DNA of 61,203 nucleotides, taken from Thermomonas hydrothermalis (lineage in GTDB: Bacteria; Pseudomonadota; Gammaproteobacteria; Xanthomonadales; Xanthomonadaceae). A model generated the notes under the pieces. It ran no database searches. It was not told where the DNA came from and saw only the letters and a list, made by a program, of their open reading frames with translations. This document shows positions 54,695 to 61,203 of the stretch, in pieces; position 1 is the first letter of the stretch, and each line of letters opens with the position of its first letter. Both the position numbers and the translations under genes were made by a program. The stretch spans positions 1 to 61,203 of the forward strand of contig NZ_FQUK01000012.1 in assembly GCF_900129205.1 (NCBI RefSeq). Reading direction: 5' to 3'.

Positions 54695-56617
54695 CTAGCG
54701 AACCGGCATCGGCAGTGGGTCGTCGCGGTAGATGGCGACGTGCGGCACCCCATCGGGGCCGATCCAGCCGCGATACATGCCTGGCGTATTGAACGGAAAC
54801 GCGAACACGCCATCGGCACCCAATGCGATCGCACCACCGTCGCCCCCCATGCGCGGAATGACCTGATTGATGACCGCCTCGGCCGCTTTCGGCAGCGGCT
54901 CGCCGGCCAGCCGCACCCGGGCGCAGATTTCGTGCGCGGCAGCGACACGAATGTAGTACTCGCCCCAGCCCGTGCCCGAGACCGCACAGCCGGTATCGGC
55001 CCAGGTGCCGGCGCCGATGATCGGCGAATCACCGACACGTCCGTAGCGCTTGTTGGTCATGCCCCCGGTGGAGGTGCCCGCTGCCAGATGCCCCTGCACA
55101 TCCAGGGCGAGCGCCCCGACGGTGCCAAAGTAGGCCTTACCCGGCAGCACCAGCGGCTGGTTCGAGGCCTGCGCGCGCGCCTCCGCCTGCAACGCTTTTT
55201 GCAGCTGCTGCCAGCGTTTTTCCGTGCGGAAATAGGCGGGATCGACCAGCGGGATGCCCTGCGCTTCGGCAAACTGCTCGGCGCCTGCGCCGATCATCAT
55301 CACGTGCGGCGATTTCTCCATGATCGCCCGCGCCAGCAAAATCGGGTTCTTGACCCGATGCAGCCCGGCCGCAGCCCCGGCGTTGCCGGTGGCACCATCC
55401 ATGATCGAAGTGTCCAGCTCATTGCGGCCGTCATGCGTGAACACCGCACCGCGCCCGGCATTGAACTGCGGCGCATCCTCCAGCAGCGTGATCGCCGCCG
55501 TCACCGCATCCAGCGCCGTGCCGCCGCCCTGCAACCGGGCATAGCCTGCGCGCAGCGCCGCTTCCAGCGCCGCCCGCGCCTGGGCTTCCTCCTCTGGCGT
55601 GAGATCGCCGGGTGCAACACCAGCACCGCCGTGGATGACCAGGGTGGACTGATCCAATGCGACCAGCACGCCTTCACGCACCGCGTAGCGACGGAGGAAG
55701 GCTGGCCGCTCCACCTCGCCCGACGGCAGATGCACGACCGAATTGGTGTCCGCCCCGACCACCCGCAATTGCTCGATCTGGAGTGGTGCGCCGTCCTTCA
55801 CTTTACGATCGAAGCCACCATGCACAACGATTGCACCAGCCCCTGGGGCGGTAGCGAACACACGCGCACGCCCATCGGCCTCGACCGCCAGTGCGGCATT
55901 CTCATCTACGCCCAGCCCTAACAAGGGACGCCCCGCCAGCTGTTCGCTCTTGGTCAAAAACGCAACCAGCCGCCCCAGCCGAGCCCGCTCACTGAAATGG
56001 GTGTCGGTCACGACCCCCTCCAGCAGCGCAAGGTTGAGAAAACCGGTCTCAATCGTGTTGCTCTCACCCAGTGGATCGGAGAGCGCACGGGGACTGGTCA
56101 GACTACCGCCATCCATCGCCCCATAGAGGTATTCCCCCAAGATGGCCAACCCGGCACTGGTTCCGCCCAGCGGCTTTCCAGCACGCACATGCGCGTCCAG
56201 TGCTTTGGCCAATGGAGTCCCGCGCCAGAACCGTACGTAGCGCGACTGATCGCCACCTGCAATGAAAATGCCATCGGCACGCCTGATCACGGCCAGAATG
56301 GCCGGATCGCTGGCCGCCTCCCGGTCCTTGAACACGAAGGTCTCGGCGGAGGCAATGCCCCCTACTTTTCTATAGAACTCCTCACCGATCTCGCCACCCT
56401 GGGACGCTCGCAGGATCACGATATGGCCATGCCCGGCTTTGTCCATGAACCAGTGCAGGGCCTCGAAGTTGCGATCACCCCCGCCCATCAAAAGCAATCC
56501 GGGCTGCACCCGCCCAGGGGTCTTGGCAGTCGGCTTGCCCAGCACGTAGTGATCCACGTTTGCCGCCTGTGCTGCGATGCACATAAAGCCCATCAGCGCA
56601 GCCAGAAGCCAGCGCAT
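54695..56617 (-). CDS. Exported cyanophycinase-isoaspartyl peptidase fusion
   Basis: A 640-aa two-enzyme fusion. Residues 1-18 are a signal peptide (MRWLLAALMGFMCIAAQA). Residues about 38-285 are a peptidase S51 domain of cyanophycinase type: LLLMGGGDRNF, IFIAGGDQSRY, nucleophile S154 in LGGTSAGLAI, THFSERARLGRL and GLGVDENAAL. Residues about 322-640 are a plant-type asparaginase/isoaspartyl peptidase: VIHGGAGV, FNAGRGAV, TSIMDGATG, nucleophile T499 in FGTVGALALD, and GTSTGGMTNKRYGRVGDSPI. Cyanophycinase yields beta-Asp-Arg and isoaspartyl peptidase splits it, so one chain could do both steps in the periplasm or outside. The start at 56617 follows GAGGGGAA; ATG 56635 is possible. It is divergent from the FecI/FecR/receptor genes. 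Confidence 0.88.
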   Translation of the reverse strand: MRWLLAALMGFMCIAAQAANVDHYVLGKPTAKTPGRVQPGLLLMGGGDRNFEALHWFMDKAGHGHIVILRASQGGEIGEEFYRKVGGIASAETFVFKDREAASDPAILAVIRRADGIFIAGGDQSRYVRFWRGTPLAKALDAHVRAGKPLGGTSAGLAILGEYLYGAMDGGSLTSPRALSDPLGESNTIETGFLNLALLEGVVTDTHFSERARLGRLVAFLTKSEQLAGRPLLGLGVDENAALAVEADGRARVFATAPGAGAIVVHGGFDRKVKDGAPLQIEQLRVVGADTNSVVHLPSGEVERPAFLRRYAVREGVLVALDQSTLVIHGGAGVAPGDLTPEEEAQARAALEAALRAGYARLQGGGTALDAVTAAITLLEDAPQFNAGRGAVFTHDGRNELDTSIMDGATGNAGAAAGLHRVKNPILLARAIMEKSPHVMMIGAGAEQFAEAQGIPLVDPAYFRTEKRWQQLQKALQAEARAQASNQPLVLPGKAYFGTVGALALDVQGHLAAGTSTGGMTNKRYGRVGDSPIIGAGTWADTGCAVSGTGWGEYYIRVAAAHEICARVRLAGEPLPKAAEAVINQVIPRMGGDGGAIALGADGVFAFPFNTPGMYRGWIGPDGVPHVAIYRDDPLPMPVR

Positions 56618-56673
56618 CGTGTCGATTCCCCTCATCTTCGCTTTCTCCGATTGCGAGTTTTCCGTGCTCACAA

Positions 56674-56696
56674 GACGAACAAACCTGAGGTTTCCC
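56674..56696 (-). promoter_or_regulatory. Putative ECF sigma promoter of the peptidase fusion
   Basis: On the minus strand GGGA (56696-56693), 15 bases, CGTC (56677-56674), extended to GTTCGTCTT. The same arrangement occurs before the receptor at 58446-58468. It lies about 57 bp upstream of the ATG. Confidence 0.5.
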
Positions 56697-56719
56697 CCTC
56701 CTGTCCGGCCGTTTGGGGA

Positions 56720-56840
56720 TCTCTGTCGCGTCAGAGACTGCGCTCAACAGGGATCGCCAGCTCGCGAAAGCGTCGCATGGGCGACTGCGTCTACGCACGT
56801 TAAACCCGTACCCAGACAGGTTCCAGATGAACGCATCTGG
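56720..56840. promoter_or_regulatory. Two similar dyads upstream of the sigma gene
   Basis: TCTCTG-TCGCGT-CAGAGA (56720-56737) and CCAGAT-GAACGC-ATCTGG (56823-56840), both with 6-bp arms and 6-base spacers. The second overlaps the -35 position of a possible TATGGT box at 56850-56855, which would start the mRNA at or next to the ATG at 56862. They could be operators for the divergent genes. Confidence 0.35.
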
Positions 56841-56861
56841 TGCTTGCTTTATGGTAGGCAC

Positions 56862-57440
56862 ATGCAGGCTGAGATCGATCAGTGGTTTATCCGCGAAATC
56901 CTGCCCCACGAGGGGGCCTTGATGCGCTTCCTGCTGCGGCATTGGCCGCACCACGATGACCTGTCCGACCTGCGCCAAGAGCTTTACACCCGCATCTACG
57001 AAGCCGCGTCACGGGCATTACCGCACGATGCCCGAGCATTCCTGTTCGCCAGCGCCCGCCATCTCCTGACCGACCGGCTACGTCGCGCCCGGGTTGTCTC
57101 GATCGAGCCGATGGGTGATCTGTATCCCTCGCTCGTCCCGGTAGATGAGGTTTCGCCCGAGCGCTGGTGCAGCAACCGGCAATCATTGTGGCAACTGGCA
57201 CATGCACTGGATGCATTGCCGGAACGCTGCCGGGAGGTGGTCTGGCTGCGACGGGTAGAAGACCTATCCCAGAAAGAGGTGGCCGCTCGGCTCGGAATCA
57301 GCGAAAAGACCGTGGAAAAGCATATCGCCAAGGCCATGCGGCTGCTTGCTGACGCATTACTCGTCAGCACTGAGGACGCCGACATCGCGCGCATCGCGTC
57401 CCGCCGGAGACGACCCGGGAGTGGTTATGACCAAGCCTGA
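56862..57440 (+). CDS. FecI-type ECF sigma factor
   Basis: A 192-aa RNA polymerase sigma factor of the ECF group. Region 2 covers about residues 15-85 (FLLRHWPHHDDLSDLRQELYTRIYEA and DARAFLFASARHLLTDRLRRAR in family form), and region 4 covers 125-180 (LPERCREVVWLRRVEDLSQKEVAARLGISEKTVEKHI). FecI-type factors are switched on through FecR by a ligand-loaded TonB transducer. Both partners follow. Its stop lies inside the anti-sigma gene by 14 bp. ATG 56862 has no clear ribosome site. Confidence 0.9.
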   Translation: MQAEIDQWFIREILPHEGALMRFLLRHWPHHDDLSDLRQELYTRIYEAASRALPHDARAFLFASARHLLTDRLRRARVVSIEPMGDLYPSLVPVDEVSPERWCSNRQSLWQLAHALDALPERCREVVWLRRVEDLSQKEVAARLGISEKTVEKHIAKAMRLLADALLVSTEDADIARIASRRRRPGSGYDQA

Positions 57441-58434
57441 GCGCACGCCCGAGGCCGTGGCGGCCGACTGGCTGGCACGCCGTGACGGCGCTGGCTTGAG
57501 CGCCAGCGAGGAGGCCGCTCTGCAGGAATGGCTGGCGGCATCGCCGGCACACCGGGTGGCATTCCTGCGTCTGCAAACGGTTTGGGAGGAAACCGTACGT
57601 CTGCGCGCCCTGGCTCCCCGACATCCTCCAAGGCCGTTGCATGCGCCCTGGTCGCCACGTCCTGCACACACCTATCGCTCCGCCCCGGGTCATCGCCATA
57701 CCCCACTGCGCCGCCTGGCCGCAGCCTCCGTGTTTCTCGTAGCCCTGCTATTCCCCTTAGCGCGCCCACCCACGCTCAGCACGCCTCCTGCGGCCTATCA
57801 GAGCGATATTGGCCACCTGCGCTCCTTGCGGCTGGCCGATGGCTCACGGGTGACCCTGTCATCTGACAGCCGCATCGTGGTGCACATGACCACATACCGG
57901 CGCGATGTGCATCTGCTGCGCGGCGAGGCGATCTTCACGGTCGCCAAGGCACCGGAACGGCCCTTCACAGTTCATGCGCATGGATACCGTGCCGTGGCAG
58001 TCGGCACCCGCTTCGCCGTCAGACGCGACGCGTCAGCGCTGCGAGTGGTGGTGACCGAAGGCACGGTGCGACTGGAAGCCACCGGCGGGAACGACCGGGC
58101 ATTGGCACTGCTGCCGGCAAACAGCTTGGTGCTTGCAGGGAAAGAAGGCGTACTGATGCGGACACTGCCACCAGGGACGGCCGAGGACCTCTTGGAATGG
58201 CAGAGCGGCTGGCTGGTTTTCCATTCCACTCCGCTAGCCGAGGCGGCAAGCGAGTTCAATCGCTACAACACGCGCAAGCTGGTGGTAGGCGATGCCGCCA
58301 CCGGACAGTTATCGATCGGCGGCAGTTTTCGTTGGGATAACCTGGACGGATTCGTACGACTGCTGCAAGCCGGCTTCCCTGTCCGTGCCAAGACGATGGC
58401 CGACGGACGCATCTTGTTACTGCAGGCGCGTTGA
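57427..58434 (+). CDS. FecR-type anti-sigma/signal transducer
   Basis: A 335-aa inner-membrane protein. The cytoplasmic N-terminus (residues 1-90) has the DUF4880 pattern AADWLARRDGAGLSASEEAALQEWLAASPAHRVAF. One membrane helix lies near residues 97-116. The periplasmic FecR domain (about 130-235) has LADGSRVTLSSDSRI and FTVAKAPERPFTVHA, and a C-terminal DUF4974-like part receives the receptor signal. It holds and activates the upstream sigma factor. It overlaps the sigma gene by 14 bp. Confidence 0.9.
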   Translation: MTKPERTPEAVAADWLARRDGAGLSASEEAALQEWLAASPAHRVAFLRLQTVWEETVRLRALAPRHPPRPLHAPWSPRPAHTYRSAPGHRHTPLRRLAAASVFLVALLFPLARPPTLSTPPAAYQSDIGHLRSLRLADGSRVTLSSDSRIVVHMTTYRRDVHLLRGEAIFTVAKAPERPFTVHAHGYRAVAVGTRFAVRRDASALRVVVTEGTVRLEATGGNDRALALLPANSLVLAGKEGVLMRTLPPGTAEDLLEWQSGWLVFHSTPLAEAASEFNRYNTRKLVVGDAATGQLSIGGSFRWDNLDGFVRLLQAGFPVRAKTMADGRILLLQAR

Positions 58435-58445
58435 TCCGGAAGGGC

Positions 58446-58468
58446 GGGATTTACCTGGCTCGTTCGTC
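58446..58468 (+). promoter_or_regulatory. Putative ECF sigma promoter of the receptor
   Basis: GGGA (58446-58449), 15 bases, CGTC (58465-58468), within GTTCGTCTT. Identical spacing and flanks to the element before the peptidase fusion. It lies 68 bp before the receptor ATG. Confidence 0.5.
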
Positions 58469-58536
58469 TTTTGCTCCTGGGTTCTTCACCACACTGCCAA
58501 GCCCCTCGCTTAGGGAACATCTTTGGGGAACACGAT

Positions 58537-60900
58537 ATGCGCGCGCACACACCACTACGGATCCTAGTTCTTTCACTCGCCTGCGCGGCCGCACTGGCGG
58601 CCCAAGCACAAACCACACCTCGCCTTGACATTCCGGCAGGGGATCTCGCTACCGCTCTGGATGCGTATGCACGCCAGACCGGCACACAACTGGTCTATCG
58701 CGCCGATCAGCTCCGGGGTGCGCGCAGCCCGGGTCTACATGGCCAGGCTGGCAGCCCCACACAGGCCCTTGATACGCTGCTGAAAGGCAGTGGCTTTACT
58801 TATCGCCGCGATGGGTCCGGCGCCTTGCTGATCGTCCCGATCGTAGGCTCCACTCCAGTTCGATCAACTTCAGACACCCCCGCTGCCGACCGAGGCAAGC
58901 CCACCGTGACGGATCTGGATGCCGTCCAGGTCACCGGATCGCGGATTCCGCGCGCACAGGTGGAAGGCCCGGCGCCGATCACCATCGTCACTGCAGAACA
59001 AATCCAGGCAGCAGGACTAACCACAGTCCCGGATGTGCTGCGTTCCCTCAGCCAGAACAGCGGCAGCGTACAGGGTCAACAGAACACCACCAGCGCCCAG
59101 TCCACCCCCGGCGCCCAGGCAGTGGATCTGCGTGGGCTCGGCCCCAACCACACCCTGGTGCTGATCAATGGCCGCCGGGTGGCAGATTTCCCACTGCCCC
59201 TGAACAGCCGGAGCAATTTCACCGATATCGGCAACATTCCACTCGGCATGATTGACCGCATCGAAGTGCTCACCGGTAGCGCCTCGGCGGTCTACGGCTC
59301 TGACGCCATGGCTGGGGTGATCAACTTCATCCTGAAAAAATCCGCTGACGGCACCACCTTCAACTACCGCTACGGTGATACCAGCGAAGGCGGCGGAGAG
59401 TCGCACGATCTCACCGTCACTACCGGTTTTGAACGTGGCAACTTCAGTGCCGTGCTGGGGCTGGAACGAATCGACCAACACCCGCTGTGGGGCTACCAGC
59501 GCAAGATTCAGGATTCCACTCTCGATGCACCCACGCCGCGCCGCCAGTTGCCCCGCCTGATCGCACAGATCTACGACTGGGATGATGATGTGAACCTGGC
59601 ACCGCCGGATGGGTGTCAAGCCATGGCTGGCCTCAACGAGGGCACCACGAAGCTGGCCTATGACCGCTACGGTGAGCCGTATTGCGGAAGTGAACGCGCC
59701 ATCGCCTACCGCACCATCCGCAACCAGCGCATCGGCACCAGTCTCTACGGGACCTTCCAGTACCGATTTTCCGATGCCCTCTCCTGGTTTGCTGATCTGC
59801 AGGCAGCCCGGCAAACCGTGCGCCTGCTGACCGGTACCAATGGCAATGATGTCGTGAGCGATCACATGGGCTGGGAGTTCCATGACCCGGCGTCGACCGA
59901 CAACTACCGCAACAAGGTGTTCTTCAACCAGGCCACTGGCCATTACGAGATCTGGTCACGCCAGTTCACCCCAGAAGAAATGGGCGGACTGCGTAACCGC
60001 ATGAACACTACGATCGAAAAAACCTTGGCGATCACGACCGGCCTGCAGGGAATGTTCGGTCAAGCCTGGAACTGGGAAGGCGCTTACAACCATTCCCAAT
60101 ATCTGGCAGACGTCGCGATGCCGCGCATCAAGGCAGCCGCTGCCAACACCTTGTTCCTAGGCCCACGGCTGGGATACGACGCTGACGGGTATGCCATCTA
60201 CGACGCCGATCCGGCGCGATTGTTCAAGCCACTCACCGAGGCCGAGTTCGCCTCGATCGCGGCGATGTCGGTGTTTCGGCCGCGCGCTGATAACGACACC
60301 TTGAGCTTTAGTCTCGACACCCCCGCACTGTTCAGCTTGCCATCCGGTGACGCTGGCTTCGCAGCCGCATTGGAATATGGCCGCCAGTCCTATGCCTTAC
60401 ATCCAGATCCACTGGCGTTGACCGACGATGCCTATGTGGGCCCACGCTATGGCGACGGCAGCGGCAGCCGACATCACTGGGGCATCGCCTCCGAGCTACG
60501 CATGCCGGTACTCCCTGATCTGCAGGCCAGCCTGGCGGGCCGCTACGATCAATACCGCTATGGCGGCCGGACGCCCGGCAAGTTCACTTACAGCCTAGGC
60601 CTGGAATGGCGGCCCCTGCAGACGCTGCTGGTACGCGGCTCCTACGGTACCGGCTTCCGCGCACCAGACATGCACTATCTTTTCGCAGGCGACGACTACT
60701 ATCGCACCCGCTACGCCACCGACTACTACCAGTGCCGACTGGCCAATCCAGGTGCCAGTAATGGCTGGTGCTACGACGACGGCAGTTACGACATTGCCAC
60801 GTTTGATGTTTACACCGGGAACGTGGGGTTGGATGTGGAAACCAGCCGGTCAGCCACGTTCGGACTGGTGTGGTCACCTAGCAGCTTGTTGAAATTCTCC
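58537..60900 (+). pseudogene. TonB-dependent transducer-receptor, 3' end lost to IS
   Basis: About 788 codons of an outer-membrane receptor remain. The signal peptide ends AQA (about residue 25). A secretin/TonB N-terminal (STN) domain follows (about 28-95, LDIPAGDLATALDAYARQTGTQLVY), which contacts FecR. The TonB-box region is near DLDAVQVTGSRI, the plug holds LRGLGPNHTLVLINGRRV and GSASAVYGSDAMAGVINFILKK, and the barrel runs from about 280. Homology stops at FGLVWSPSSLLKFS; the frame then runs 17 unrelated residues to a stop at 60952-60954. The last barrel strands and the C-terminal aromatic residue are missing, so it should not be inserted properly. Confidence 0.85.
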
Positions 60901-61203
60901 CGCGCCAGAGCTTGCTTTCAAGCCCTCTGTTTGCGATATCGACCTCAGCCATAGTGGAGGGCGTGGGATGCGCGGTGCAGACGTCACTCAGGAATCGTTG
61001 TTCACGGTCGCCAAGCTCGCCGACTTCGTCCCGGCGAACCATCCGCTCCGATCCATTCGGGAGCTGGCCGATGAGGCGCTCAGACGCATGAGCGGCCTGT
61101 TTTCGGCGCTGTACGCCGATACCGGCCGCGCCTCCATCGCGCCGGAGAAACTGATGCGGGCGCAGCTGCTGCAGCTGTTCTACTCGATCCGGAGCGAGCG
61201 GAT
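60901..61203 (+). mobile_element. IS5/IS1182-type element, left-hand part
   Basis: The left part of an insertion sequence that interrupts the receptor gene and runs past the window edge. The exact boundary is uncertain, somewhere in 60895-60910. The end carries the small dyad GCTTG-CTTT-CAAGC (60910-60923), followed by a short leader and the transposase gene. It is unrelated to the element at the start of the window. Confidence 0.75.
60968..61203 (+). CDS. Transposase, N-terminal part (DUF772)
   Basis: The first 78 codons of a transposase that continues outside the window. It starts MRGADVTQESLFTVAKLADF and has the DUF772 N-terminal pattern ending LLQLFYSIRSER, typical of IS5/IS1182-type elements. 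ATG 60968 follows GGAGGGCGTGGG. Catalytic residues lie beyond the window edge. Confidence 0.88.
   Translation, partial: MRGADVTQESLFTVAKLADFVPANHPLRSIRELADEALRRMSGLFSALYADTGRASIAPEKLMRAQLLQLFYSIRSER

Noticed and set aside
54695-56617. Fusion caused by a lost stop codon or frameshift between two genes
   Set aside because: The frame is continuous with a normal interdomain linker (about residues 285-322), no repeat or error-prone run at the junction, and only the first domain has a signal peptide.

Overview
The window is G+C-rich gammaproteobacterial chromosome. It is most likely from the Lysobacteraceae (Xanthomonadaceae) or a close relative. The main evidence is synteny: lptG-lptF stands divergent from pepA-holC-valS, and an O-antigen export cluster lies between etfBA and cbs-metB, which is the variable LPS position described in Xanthomonas. 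An H-NS-family protein of the short basic xanthomonad type, leaderless-looking promoters and (T/C)ACAAT -10 boxes with G+C-rich discriminators fit the same group. Species cannot be read from the sequence.

Layout. 1-324: tail of an IS5-like element, ending at the lptG stop codon. 325-7394: LPS export permeases lptGF (minus), then pepA, holC and valS (plus). 7395-10532: a probable copper pair, a DUF2946 protein and a TonB-dependent copper receptor. 10601-12383: a purL remnant, then pssA, a candidate holD (pol III psi) and rimI on the minus strand. 12456-15464: two DUF4124 proteins, proS and an H-NS-like protein. 15562-20356: a ThrE-type exporter (minus) and an MCE lipid-transport operon (plus). 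20481-25542: the electron-transfer flavoprotein system (ETF-QO, etfBA) around a 3-oxoacid CoA-transferase. 25543-32453: a three-gene O-antigen locus (wzm, wzt, double glycosyltransferase) downstream of cbs-metB. 32582-33405: a small DUF465 gene and a structured non-coding leader. 33406-41910: OmpA-like lipoprotein, pilU, tyrosine-degradation genes maiA and fahA, an Fe/2-oxoglutarate dioxygenase, argS, a SPOR protein and an SDR. 42012-44937: divergent polyamine genes speA and speE. 45175-50446: two unlike diguanylate cyclases around glnK, ubiK and comM. 50594-54659: glyoxylate shunt aceBA with a divergent LysR regulator.

The most interesting part is 54695-61203. An exported protein joins a cyanophycinase-type serine peptidase to an isoaspartyl peptidase/asparaginase of the N-terminal-nucleophile (Ntn) family. 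It stands divergent from a FecI-type sigma factor, a FecR-type anti-sigma and a TonB-dependent transducer-receptor. A GGGA-N15-CGTC motif with extra flanking identity lies upstream of both the peptidase fusion and the receptor. This suggests one regulon for sensing, importing and cleaving isopeptide-linked aspartyl polymers or peptides. The receptor is cut off by an IS5/IS1182-type element at the window edge, so the system may be disabled in this strain.

Most other genes are ordinary housekeeping. No tRNA, rRNA or CRISPR array was found.
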